DNA of 21,475 nt from Paramacrobiotus richtersi (GCA_034698045.1 JAQGAU010001094.1:1-21475), one strand, 5' to 3'; numbered from the stretch's first letter, positions 1-9,257 are shown. Notes: a model not told the origin generated them from the letters alone. Numbers and translations: made by a program.

Positions 1-688
1 CATCCGACAAAGCGCTCTTGTTGCTCGCTTCATATTTACAGTAAGGAATACGCATAGCTTGTCCCGGTACGAAGCCAGGATGCACATCAGAACACATCCC
101 TTGAAAAGTGTGCTCGAGTGGACTGGAGTACAGTGGACTGGTCCCATCCCGCAGAATCACCCACTGGCAGACTGCCTGCACCTCGACCGGGGAAGCTGCA
201 TCGAGGACCCGGTGCACGAAAGTCCCGCCGACTGCGACCTTGATCAGAACGATGGCGTGCAGTTTGGTAGCGGTAAGACCCGCCAATTGTGTCAGCATTG
301 CGGTGTACGGACATTCAACGGTCAGTATGGCGTTCCCCGGCTGCTTGACATCACCCACAAACACAACGTACTTGGTGCAACTGGTCAGGCATTTGTACAA
401 CGGGAGGGCCATTCGCCAGTCTGTGTCGTGGAAACCGGTGGATTCCAGCTGGATAATCTCGCTGGAGAAGGAGTCGATCATGTCGTTCCATGTAGGATAA
501 ATGCGGCGCAGGCGAGTGCGTTCAGTGCAGTGCATGAAAGAGAAGACGTCTGTCATGATATCCAGGGGAAGATCCGCGATGGACAACTCTTCGGCGACAG
601 TCGCCAGTTGGGCCTTGCAAGTACAGAACCCTTCACGGTGCCCGATGGTGGTTAGCTCCATCCCCTGTGCCTCATGGATAAACGGTAC

Positions 689-1149
689 CTGATAAAAGCG
701 TCGAAAGATACAAGAAGGCATTTTTTATCAATAAAGACAGTCATCAAGATGTGGTTGAACAAATTTTGTGTATACGTGTTATTACAGAATAATCCATGTA
801 GAATAATCTATTTATCAGCCTCCCGAACGAATCTTACGTCAGTCTTTCCGTGTTCAGACACGCGCTTGAATCTGTCGAATGGAAGGAGCTCCGCTGGACA
901 AAGCGATTTATACATATCGAGCATTTTGACTTGCTCTAATTATACATGAATTGGCTGTCAAGGTTGTTGTTTTTTCGTCATGCTGTTGTGTTTACCTGTG
1001 TCTGTTTTCTGTCGTTAGTCTGTTACCTCGTGCAGTGTTTTCACTGATTGTAATAGACGTTAAGAAGGAATAAACAAACAAACAAGGAATGTTTTAATTC
1101 GTCGTCAATTATTAATTTCTTAAAAAACCACATTACTCAATTTACTTAC
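689..1149 (-). other. intron 1 of copy 1
   Basis: A 461-base intron with a GTAAGT donor and an acceptor after TTTTATCAG. It holds AT-rich sequence and a short (AAAC)n-like run near 1073-1085. I see no gene in it; open frames here on the plus strand look like chance. Confidence 0.7.
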
Positions 1150-1596
1150 GCACAGGTCCCAGCCCTTCTTTTTCGTGTGGTGCTGTGCGTCGTAGATGTA
1201 GGAAAAGTGGTTTCCTTCAATCCCCACCGGATACACATGCGGAACCTTCTTCCACATTTCGAGGAAGCGCTCCTTCTCGGTAAATGCAACGGGAAGTACA
1301 ATGTCGGTTTTGGCAAACTTGGGGATTTCCCCGTGAAACGGTATCACCCTCCCTTCTCCAAACGGATACGGAAAAAACGTCTGGAAGCGTCGCCATCGAA
1401 ACATATCGCGAAGACGCACATTCTCCCAGGCAAAATCCACAATCACAAACACATCCTTACACGCAGCCACTGCTTTGGCTGGGTACCAGGTCCAGGGATG
1501 CTTGGGAGACAGCTGATACGGAAAGAGAATTTCACCACCAGGAGCCAGATTGGAAATTGTTGCCGAGTGGACGAACACGCTGTCGAACGGGAAGAG

Positions 1597-1599
1597 CTA
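1597..1599 (-). other. in-frame TAG in exon 1 of copy 1
   Basis: Copy 2 reads CCC GAG CTC TTC CCG here; copy 1 reads CCC TAG CTC TTC CCG. One base change makes the stop, with no indel. Copy 3 has TAG at the matching codon (7447-7449). Confidence 0.85.
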
Positions 1600-1844
1600 G
1601 GGTGCTCTGACAGTAACCCTGAAATCAACCTGGAGCCCAGCGTCAATTTTGTCCACAACCAGACCGCGTTGCAGTAGTCCGTCGCTGCCAACAACGTTTA
1701 CGGCATTCCACGCATGAATCGTTTTTTCCAGCATGGTGAAGCGAAATTTACTGCATCGGCTGTAAAATCTGCACGATGCAGCGAAAATTGAGAAAAACAA
1801 CAATCGATTTTCACCGTAATCGCAATAAATAAATCGCTACAAGA

Positions 1845-1904
1845 ACGCTTTTTTCATTTCCTGATTGGTGAAAAAACGAAAAAATCAGGAAATGAAAAAA
1901 GCGT
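1845..1904. repeat. perfect 22-bp inverted repeat (hairpin)
   Basis: The arms 1845-1866 and 1883-1904 are exact reverse complements, separated by a 16-base A-rich loop (1867-1882). It lies 111 bases upstream of the copy 1 start codon, so within its promoter or 5' UTR. It could be a tiny foldback element or a transcript hairpin. Confidence 0.85.
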
Positions 1905-2065
1905 AGCAGAGTGAAATTTACGGATTGTACAGCCGTGCATTTCTGTAGAGCTAGTAACGTTCGCAATACCCAGGACAGAGAAGTCACTCGTTCCACCACT
2001 TCTGGCGTAAACACCAGTGGCTGTGGGGCCGACCGCCCGTCTGACGGCGATCTTATTCATAGCTT
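1890..2065 (-). promoter_or_regulatory. 5' flank of copy 1, homologous to the 5' flank of copy 2
   Basis: Several blocks match 6950-7145 in the same order and orientation: AAATGAAAAAA, GAAA(T/A)TTACGGAT, TTTCTGTA..GCTAGTA.CG, GGGA/AGA-A(G)TCAC and GACCGACCGCCCG. Both stretches lie 150-420 bases upstream of a minus-strand copy, so the duplication carried its 5' flank. No TATA box can be assigned with confidence. The rest, 2066-2751, shows no gene I can support. Confidence 0.55.
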
Positions 2066-2751
2066 CAGACCGCACCTGCAGAAAACAGTAAGCAGTTGTT
2101 TTCCATTAATTTTGAGAGGGGAATTCCGAAGCGGAGGATTTAGTCATCCAAGGGATACTCATCTGGACTTATCTGTCAAGATGCGCAGAATCCACATAGA
2201 CCGCAGAAATTCATTCCCTCACTTTGATACGGTTTTTTAGGCTCTTCTGGCTGGTTCTCGTCTGAGTGATTTCGGGTAACTGCAAAGTACCGTAGAGCTA
2301 TCTTTTTGGTTATGCTGTTTTCGCTCTTTGGCTCCTTTTCAAATCTGAGGGGAGATCGTCGATGTTGGCGCCTACGAAGTGCTGGACCATCTTCCGGGAG
2401 AAGGCGCGTCGGACAGGTGCTTGAGGGACGACACCAGATTTGTTCGTTCGAGAGTGTACTGAGTACTCTGCAACATACAGCGGATGCATAATGCGACACG
2501 TTGACGGTTGCCAATGACGCCATGTGTGATTCGCAGGATGAACCGATCAGAGGATGGCGTGGCGCAACTGCTTCTATTAGCTAGCGTATGAACTATGAAG
2601 CCATTGAAGCGTCTTCTTGAGACGGGGGAGAGGAGTTATATTCTGTTTGCCGTGTGACTGCAGTATGGGAAGGGACAGTTCGTCCAAGCTCACAAGTATT
2701 GCTCCTGGTTTTCCTGCATATTATCAAGGAATGCTGGTTAATCGCTGTATT

Positions 2752-3518
2752 CGTAGATTTGTGCTGAGTGCTGGCAGCGATATTTTCGACACCATGCTTT
2801 ACGGACAGCGTTCGCAGTTATTGGCTCCAAGCTGCCCGAAACTCTTCGACAGGCCTTCGCTATCATGCTGAAGTAAGCTGAGAAACTTGCTGGTGGAACT
2901 TTCGCAAAGAATAATTTGTAATTGTAATTAATACATGGATGTCATCGAGGACCTTGATCTGGAGAACGTTCTGCCTACCATGTCCTGAGCCACGAAGTAC
3001 GGCCTTCCAGTGTTGGTTGATTTCTGCCCCGAATACACCATTAAGAATGTCGATAAATCTTCCTGCCTTGCGGTTCTGGAAGCGTAAGTATTCTGATATC
3101 TGCGTGAATATCTTTAACCTCAACAGTAATTGATGTGCACCTAGGCCATACATCTGAATGCGGAAGGCGTAGTTAACAAATGCCTCGAAATTCGGGACAC
3201 CCATTGCAGCGATATTTTGGCATCAGAAGAATTTTTACGAGTAAAACGCAAGACACTGCGTTTCCTGTTCAGCCGGGATGCGCTAGTTGTGAAAGGAGAG
3301 GAAGTGTACCGTGCAGCAGAACGGCAAGTAGACCAATAAACCGCGACTATTCTTTGCAGTGCATCACAGTGCGCTTCTTTCAGGTGGGCCTCGAAAGCGT
3401 GCGAAACCAAACATCTTGAGTCGACACCTGCCAATCGTCGCCGCAGCTGGGAGAGGTTTTGTTCTTGATCCGATTTCCGCTAATGGATGATGGGCAACTT
3501 GCCAATACGGTAAACCCA
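2752..3518 (+). pseudogene. decayed BTB-BACK domain gene (BTBD1/2/3/6-like)
   Basis: Successive frames spell pieces of one protein in the right order. BTB: RFVLSAGSDIFDTMLYG at 2755-2805, then KLPETLRQAFAIMLK in another frame. BTB end and start of BACK: MDVIEDLDLENVLPTM at 2935-2982, TGA at 2986-2988, then TKYGLPVLVDFC. BACK: AEGVVNKCLEIRDTHCSDIL and ASEEFLRVKRKTLRFLFSRD within 3145-3323, then WASKACETKHLESTPANRRR from 3385, and after a frameshift LGEVLFLIRFPLMDDGQLAN from 3447. Splice sites survive (CTGAA|GTAAGC near 2871, GAAGC|GTAAGT at 3083/3084, a GCAAGT donor at 3324 with TTTCAG at 3383), so this was a duplicated gene, not a retrocopy. Family members are CUL3 ubiquitin-ligase adaptors. 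At least one stop and two or more frame changes make a product unlikely. Confidence 0.8.
3324..3383 (+). other. 60-base GC-AG intron in the BTB-BACK pseudogene
   Basis: Splicing ...GAA CG|GCAAGTA to TTCTTTCAG|G TGG GCC joins the protein as ER-WASKACE, which matches BACK-domain proteins. Reading through instead gives a stop at 3337. The donor is GC rather than GT, either natural or a decayed GTAAGT. Confidence 0.5.
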
Positions 3519-3534
3519 TTGCTCTGGTTCGTAG

Positions 3535-3954
3535 CTTAAGTGGATCATTCTGGATGAATCCTGTAACAACTGCGGCACGGTAGCTCGAAGCAATGCCTTC
3601 CTTGATGATCTCGGCCGTCTGCATCTTCGTTTACCGGACCACAATGGTGTTTGGAAAGGTGCGGGAATTCATTCAATCAAGGCACTAGGAGTTGGAGTTT
3701 TGGACTTCGAGGTCGATGAACAACTGGATCTGATGGAGTCCAGCATCAAGTTTGGATTATACCGCCAAGTTAACGATGAAACAGAGGCGCACATGGCATT
3801 TTCAAAATACAAAACTGACCACGGTTTCGAAATGTGGTTCAACATTGATCGAGACGCCCGAGTTTCTATTATTCTTTCCATTCATCTGGGCAACGCGCCG
3901 TCTGATGGAAAAGAAACGGAGATTATTCTGCACTCATTTCGCCTGTCGTCATGA
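3535..3954 (+). CDS. open reading frame of unknown function, possibly the C-terminal exon of the broken BTB-BACK gene
   Basis: The frame is open from about 3535 to TGA at 3952-3954, about 139 codons, without a convincing start ATG. It contains GVGVLDFEVDEQLDLMESSI, then KFGLYRQVNDETEAHMAFSK, and a W-F-N-I-D-R-D-A-R segment; charged and hydrophobic residues are mixed as in a folded domain. It follows directly behind the BACK remnant on the same strand, so it may be a last exon or an unrelated piece. I could not match it to the PHR domain that ends BTBD1/2/3/6 proteins. Coding status is uncertain. Confidence 0.35.
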   Translation, partial: LKWIILDESCNNCGTVARSNAFLDDLGRLHLRLPDHNGVWKGAGIHSIKALGVGVLDFEVDEQLDLMESSIKFGLYRQVNDETEAHMAFSKYKTDHGFEMWFNIDRDARVSIILSIHLGNAPSDGKETEIILHSFRLSS

Positions 3955-4716
3955 ATCCGGGTATAAGGATGGGGGCGTTTCACCGTACTTATCGGTCGCA
4001 TAATCAGAGCTTCTTTCGGTTTCGAATTTTCGTTAAGTGTTGATTACCTGCCTTCGAGATTTGACGCGCCAGCACCTTTCTGTTTGCTTTTCACCTGTCT
4101 GTATGTTCGATGGAATTGTTCATGTGTGCCGCGGTGTCAGCGTCCGTTCTATGATTTCGTTCTGCACTGATGCGTGAATAAAAGTAACCTTCCTCAGGTC
4201 GCAGCAGGTACCGTATATTAATACCTACCGTATTTATTCAAATAACCGCCCTGGGCGCTTTTTTTTCAACCACCTCCCAGGGAAGGTAACCATTGCATGA
4301 CCTTTACATTTTTAAAGGGCGGACCCTTGGGAAATCATACATAGCTTCTAGACCGTTGTGAAAAACCAGCAAAATTAAGTAACTTTAATTTCGATCACAG
4401 TTTTACAGAACAGGCACTGTTTCGTATTGCACAATTTAACTGCAAATAGACTGCCAGATAACTTGAAAGGACACAAAACTCTTCAATGAACAGTACTTAC
4501 CATTTACCATCCTCAACCATTTACCATATGCTAAGTAAAAAAGGCTAATTTTCAACACAAACATCGCGTTATACTGAGTATCAAGCGCCACCAAGACAGA
4601 AAAGCGGTACAAAATAGAACAGAATCAAACACTCGACTACAACACGGACAATAATCTGGCTAATGGTGGGTGCGATAGTAACAGACAGCGTCACAGCCAG
4701 TCTTACTTCCTACTCG
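3955..4716. other. intergenic, no gene seen
   Basis: AT-rich spacer between the BTB-BACK remnant and the 3' end of copy 2. Near 4228-4275 is a stretch CCGTATTTATTCAAATAACC followed by CGCCCTGGGCGC and a T-run. It has the look of a DNA-transposon end, but I found no partner end nearby. Confidence 0.4.
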
Positions 4717-6729
4717 TCACTGAAAATTAATTAATCCAAAACGAAAGAAGCAACGTACCATATTTGCTAGAACTGTCAAAGTAGTGTTTCGCAATGTCCG
4801 CAGACCGTCCACCTTGTGCAACTGGGCCGCTTCCACGTGCATCCACGAGCAATCAGGACCGAAACGCGGGTCATCGACCTGCCACTTCTTGAGCACCTGA
4901 CGGCAAGTTACACGGTCACGGAACAACAAAAATGCCATATTTTGGACGCAGAGAGCATTTACAGTAGTGCAGAATGGAGCCCAAAGCCACTTAGCGGAAA
5001 ACCAAATAACTACCAGTAATATTTTTGAAAGTGTCCCAATATGCGACCACTTAGTCTTGTCTACAAACTACCAGTAAATCATGGCAAATTTTCGAACATA
5101 CTTCTTGCAATCGTATTTTCAAGTGCCAGCGTACCTCGAGGAACGCAGCCTGCAGCCAAAGGTGTGGCTCGTTATCCTGAACAAAATTCCCGGAGATCTC
5201 GAAGAAATGAGCCACATCACTCAAACGAGTATTAGAAACCACAGGACAGATTTCTTCACAAGCATCACACAAAGCGCTCTTGCTGCTGGTGGCAAATTTA
5301 CAGTATGAAATGCGAATATCCGGTCCCGGTATGTAAGGGAGCTCATGGTGAGAAAGCATCCACTGGAAATAATGCTGGACTGGAATGGTGGCGTCGCGCA
5401 GAATCACCGATTCGCAGATGCCCGGCAACGCGGCCGGAAAAGCTGGGTTGTTTTCCCGATGGAAGAAATCCTCGAAGACCTCGACTTTGGTCACCACGAT
5501 AGCACGCAGTTTAGCAGCGACAAGACAAGCCAGTCGTGCCAGCGTTCCGATATGCGGATAACCAAAGTTCAACGTTTCATAGACTGGCATGTTGACGCCC
5601 ACAAACAGGACGTACTTGGTGAAACGGGTCAGACACTTGTACAGAGCGATACACACTGGCCAGTGAAGACGGCGGAAATCCAACTGGACAATCTCGCTGG
5701 AGAAGGATTCGATCATGTCGTTCCAGGCAGGACAAATGCGGCGCAGTCGGGTGCGTTCTGTGCAGTGCATGCAGGAGAACACGTCGGCCATGATATCCAG
5801 TGGAAGATCCGTGATGAACAGCTCTTCGGCGACAGTCGCCAGCTGGGCCTTGCCGGTGCAGAAACGCCCAGCCAACTTCATCTCCTCTGCGACGAGGATT
5901 GGCACCTGATTCTACAGTCAAGAAATTCAACAATCCGTAACTGCATCAATAGGCTATTACCGAAATGTCTATCAAAAGTTATTTTATTGGAAAAGTTATT
6001 GGTTTGTGAAATTACCAGGGGACAAAAAAATAAAACGAAAAGTTATTAAAATATCTGACACACAAAACATACGCAAGGTGCTTATCACATTATTTGAATA
6101 ATTATTATGAAATTGCTTAAAATGAATCATAAGTACAGATACTACAGGAGCCCACTTACACAGACTTCCATCATTTGTTCCGTATTCTCCGTGCGGTTGT
6201 AGATATAACATAATCGGTTGTCTTCAATTTTCACTGGATAAACATTCGGGACCTTCTTCCACAGTTCCAGAAATCGCTCAGTTTCAAGAAATCCATCAGG
6301 AAGGCGAATGCTAGCTTTTGCAAATGAACGAACTAATTGCTCATCCAGCTGTGTCAGATGCGGAGAAAATGTCTGGAAGCGCAGCCATTGAAACATGCCG
6401 CGAAGACGCGCAGTCTCCCAGGAAAAATCCACAACTACAAACACATTCTGACACGCAGCCACCACTGTGGCCGGGTACCAAGTCCAGGGATGCTGGGGAG
6501 ACAGCTGATGCAGAAAGAAAATATCACCATCAGGTACCAGATTGGAAATTCTTGCTGAATGCGTGGAGACTTTCTCGAACGGGAAGAGCTCGGGTGCTCG
6601 GCCAGTAATCCCGAAATCAATCAAGAATCCTGTGCGACATGTGTCCACAACTAGGCCACGATGCAGCACTCCGTCGCTGCCAAGAACGTTGACGGCGTTC
6701 CAGGCATTGAGAATCTCTCTTTCCAGCAT
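4717..6729 (-). CDS. F-box family gene, copy 2: complete, three exons, 506 aa
   Basis: Exons on the minus strand: 6729-6160 (190 codons), 5905-5135 (257 codons) and 4896-4717 (59 codons plus TGA). Donors are GTAAGT and GTACGC, acceptors CAG and CAG, both introns phase 0. Start: ATG in CACCATG; the frame stays open upstream (to 6834), but homology with the other copies begins just 5' of this ATG. Exon 1 is an unknown module: GLVVDTCRTGFLIDFG at about residues 25-40, an aromatic LSPQHPWTWYPA stretch, and an ERFLELWKKVPNVYPVKIE stretch near its end. Exon 2 has an F-box at about residues 223-257 (LPLDIMADVFSCMHCTERTR, then W-N-D), then a variable region of alternating hydrophobic segments. Exon 3 is helical and ends in FGLINFQ. 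Likely an SCF substrate adaptor, by family. This is the only copy here that is both complete and undisrupted, and the best reference for the others. Confidence 0.85.
4897..5134 (-). other. intron 2 of copy 2
   Basis: 238 bases, GTACGC donor and CCGTCAG acceptor, phase 0. No other feature seen. Confidence 0.8.
5906..6159 (-). other. intron 1 of copy 2
   Basis: 254 bases, AT-rich, GTAAGT donor and AATCAG acceptor, phase 0. No other feature seen. The same intron is 461 bases in copy 1 and 1412 bases in copy 3, where an element has inserted. Confidence 0.8.
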
Positions 6730-7309
6730 GGTGAAATCAAAGTTTACTGCATCCGCTGTGAAAATATTGCCACGACAGTAACGATCAATGATAACTGCTG
6801 AAGGAAGGAGCGGCGCAAATCTGCCCTGACTCACAATAAATTTAGCGTATTTATCACAGCAAATTGAATGCCCACAACAAATTTGTACACTTGGAAATTT
6901 GTATAAAAACCATCAATCGAATTTCATGGCAACACTAATCACCAATGCGGAAATGAAAAAATACAGCAACGAAAATTACGGATCGGAAAACATTGCCTTT
7001 CTGTACCGCTAGTAGCGCTCCCGATACAAACGACAGGGAAATCACCCATTCAGTCTATTCTACTGTCTGACTTGCTGGCTGCGGCTGTGAGTCATGACTG
7101 GTAAAAATGCTTGGACCGACCGCCCGATCGCCCGGCTGACCGCCATAACACGCGCTCGTACGTGTTTTAATTTTCCTGCAACGCAGACAATAATAATTTT
7201 GCAGTTTAAAGTTTTTCATCCACTAGCCAGGTTTCTTGGCAGGATTTCTTTATCACTAGGTGGTTCCCACAGCAGCATTAGTTTCGCAGCACACGCAGTA
7301 AACTTCAAC
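6730..7309. promoter_or_regulatory. shared head-to-head intergenic region of copies 2 and 3
   Basis: 580 bases separate the start codons of copy 2 (minus) and copy 3 (plus), so both promoters must lie here. 6950-7145 matches the 5' flank of copy 1. A TATAAAAA string occurs at about 6902-6909 on the plus strand, but it is about 400 bases from the copy 3 start and may be chance. About 30 bases just 5' of each ATG are also alike (GCAGTAAA.TT..), so the 5' UTR ends are conserved among copies 1, 2 and 3. Confidence 0.5.
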
Positions 7310-8030
7310 ATGCTGGAAAAACAGATTCTGCATGCCTGGAACGCTGTCAATGTTTGTGGCAGTGGCGGAATGCTGCAGCGTGGTCTGGTTGTGGATAAAA
7401 CTGACAGTGGGTTCCTGATTGATTTCGGGATTCCGGGCCAGCATCCTAGCTGTTTCCATCCGAAAGCGTTTTCTCGCACTCAGCGACGCTTGCCAATGTG
7501 GTTCGTGATGGTGACATCTTCTTTTTGTACCAGCTGTCTCCCCAGCATGCATGGACTTGGTACCCAGCCAAAGTACTGGCTGTCTACGATACTGTGTTCG
7601 TCCTTGCGGAGTTCACGTGGGAGAATGTCCGTGTTCGTGACATGTTTCACTGGCGACGCTTCCAGGCATTTTTTCCCTACCCGTTTGCTGGGCCGTACCT
7701 CATACAGTTTGACGGGGAAACCCCACAGTTTGAGAAAACCGATATTGTACTTCCCAATGGATTTACCGAAAAGGAGCGCTTCCTCGAAATGTGGAAGAAG
7801 GTTCCGCACGTTTGCCCGGTGGGGATAGAAGGAAACCGCTTCTCGTACATCTACGACGCACAGTACCACTACAAAAGGAAGGGTTTGGACCTCAGCGTAA
7901 GCGGCATGCATATGCTGGAGTGCATCGAAACTCGTTGATTAATTATTTTCATAACTATTATCATAACTGTAATCAGTTAATTGATTATTACTGCTTCTGG
8001 TTAACAGTCAATGAAAATCTGGTCAGCAAT

Positions 8031-8209
8031 TATGTGCATAGTTGCACCGTGTGTTATCTGCGTAGTTTCTTGGCTATATATGTACCTCATAACTCATAAT
8101 TGCTGGTCATAACTCATAACCCATAACTCATAAGTCGCACTCCTAACTCATAAACGCTGGTCCTTACTCATAGGCGGTGGGCATCAAACCCACCACTGGT
8201 CAGTTGCGG
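8031..8209 (+). repeat. left terminal inverted repeat
   Basis: Pairs with 9079-9257 along its length with few mismatches. Contains a run of (CTCATAA)-type units at about 8092-8175. Read on the minus strand, it includes GGTGGGTTTGATGCCCACC, which resembles a tRNA T-arm. Confidence 0.8.
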
Positions 8210-8332
8210 TCACTGCTCAATGGTTTCTGTGGCAAATACTCTGCTAGTCTAACCAGCCACCAAAGGGCCTTTGGCAAAAACCATAATTATTGACCAATTC
8301 AGCGGTGGTTTTTGCGGCTTACTCATCGCACC
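8206..8332 (+). repeat. internal direct repeat, first unit
   Basis: Matches 8552-8655 in the same direction: GCGGTCA, ACAAATACTCTGC.AGTC, CCATAATTATT.ACCAAT and GCGGTGG..., ending CGCACC. The two units diverge by substitutions and small gaps. Confidence 0.65.
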
Positions 8333-8551
8333 CTGGTGCCTCTCACTGCTATCTACGCGTAGGCGCCTCAACACAATGCTTATGATATGACGATATGTTA
8401 GTCAAGTACTTCTATGGCAATTGAGCAGCAATCACTACTGAAATCCAGATCGGTTAACGATATATTTATACGTAACACTACTAAGTCGAGATCAAATGCA
8501 AACCGTGGTCAGCAATCATCAGTAGTGGTCATCACTCACCAGTCGTCAGTA

Positions 8552-8655
8552 GCGGTCAATGTTCAGTTGTTCCAGTGACAAATACTCTGCCAGTCATAGC
8601 AGGCCATAATTATTAACCAATGTAGCGGTGGGTCTCGGTGCTTACCCGTCGCACC
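8552..8655 (+). repeat. internal direct repeat, second unit
   Basis: Partner of 8206-8332 and about 20 bases shorter. The duplication lies wholly inside the inverted-repeat element. Confidence 0.65.
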
Positions 8656-9078
8656 TCGTCAACATCACACAGACCTTGGACCCACGAAACGGTGTGCGGT
8701 ATCGTGAGATGTCGTTCTTCCCTTATTATGACGCTGGTCCCTAGACGGGATTAATGTTCAACACCTGACAAAACTGACACTGCACGCGCTGCTCCAGCGT
8801 TTCCAACACGGCAAACGTAAAATTGAATTCTATGTTACTTGATGTGTTTGACGAGTTTCTAAGCGCATATGAGTGCATCGGTGCAGTTCTGTTTCTTAAG
8901 AACAACAACAAGCCAACGAGTGGAGCACTGGAACGTAGTAATACTGTAATTACACTAGTTACTGTGGTTCTTCAGCGTCAGAGTTTGACGTATTTTAACT
9001 CATACCACTGCTTAGATCCTGATGTGGCCACTCTCGAAGTATTTGTCAGTGCAACCATTAATCAGTGACCGGTACCGG

Positions 9079-9257
9079 CCGCAACTGACCACTGGTGAGT
9101 TCGATACCCACCGCCTATGAGTAATGACCAGTGTTTATGAGTTATGAGCGAGACTTATGAGTTATGGGTTATGAGTTATGACCAGCAATTTTGAGTTATG
9201 AGGTACATATATAGCCAAGAAACTACGCAGATAACACACGGTGCAACTATGCACATA
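9079..9257 (-). repeat. right terminal inverted repeat
   Basis: Reverse complement of 8031-8209. Contains GGTGAGTTCGATACCCACC at about 9092-9110, again T-arm-like, and TTATGAGTTATG-type tandem units at about 9115-9205. Confidence 0.8.

Larger units (their letters stand above)
1..1734 (-). pseudogene. F-box family gene, copy 1: partial, with a nonsense codon in exon 1
   Basis: Exon 1 runs from 1734 down to 1150, exon 2 from 688 to the left edge; exon 3 lies outside. Start: ATG at 1734-1732 in a CACCATG context, aligned with the starts of copies 2 and 3. Exon 1 ends at a GTAAGT donor (1149-1144) and exon 2 starts after an AG (690-689), both phase 0 as in the other copies. Exon 2 carries an F-box (LPLDIMTDVFSFMHCTERTR, then a W-N-D triad) and I read it open to base 1. 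In exon 1, codon 46 at 1599-1597 is TAG where copy 2 has GAG (Glu); the frame before and after it is conserved. By family, an F-box protein would bind SKP1 and present substrates to an SCF ubiquitin ligase. Either it is a young pseudogene, or translation avoids the stop by re-initiation, readthrough or an alternative first exon. The function of the exon 1 module is unknown. Confidence 0.75.
8031..9257. mobile_element. non-autonomous element with about 179-bp terminal inverted repeats
   Basis: 8031-8209 and 9079-9257 are near-identical reverse complements, beginning TATGTGCATAGTTGCACCG. The flanks AAT (8028-8030) and AAT (9258-9260) could be a 3-bp target duplication; taking TA as the target site fits equally well. 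Inside each repeat are degenerate tandem units around CATAACT/CTCATAA. No transposase frame is visible, so it would depend on a protein encoded elsewhere. It sits inside intron 1 of copy 3. The superfamily cannot be decided from the ends alone. Confidence 0.8.

Noticed and set aside
59..655. 198-codon open frame on the plus strand
   Set aside because: It is the shadow of exon 2 of copy 1 on the other strand, whose frame is supported by homology to copies 2 and 3.
4228..4330. DNA-transposon terminus (CCGTATTTATTCAAATAACC)
   Set aside because: No inverted partner or target duplication found in the window; noted only as intergenic content.
5345..6049. 234-codon plus-strand open frame
   Set aside because: Antisense shadow of exon 2 of copy 2; the protein has no family match and crosses the splice site.
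7438..7450. TAG in copies 1 and 3 as a normal 3' splice site of an extra intron
   Set aside because: No consensus donor lies upstream within exon 1, and the amino acids before the TAG are conserved across copies, so this stretch behaves as coding. Kept only as one option for the shared TAG.
8092..8175. CRISPR-like array
   Set aside because: The CATAACT/CTCATAA units are adjacent degenerate tandem repeats without spacers, inside a eukaryotic element.
8823..9068. 81-codon frame inside the inverted-repeat element as a transposase
   Set aside because: Too short, with no catalytic motif or DNA-binding domain.
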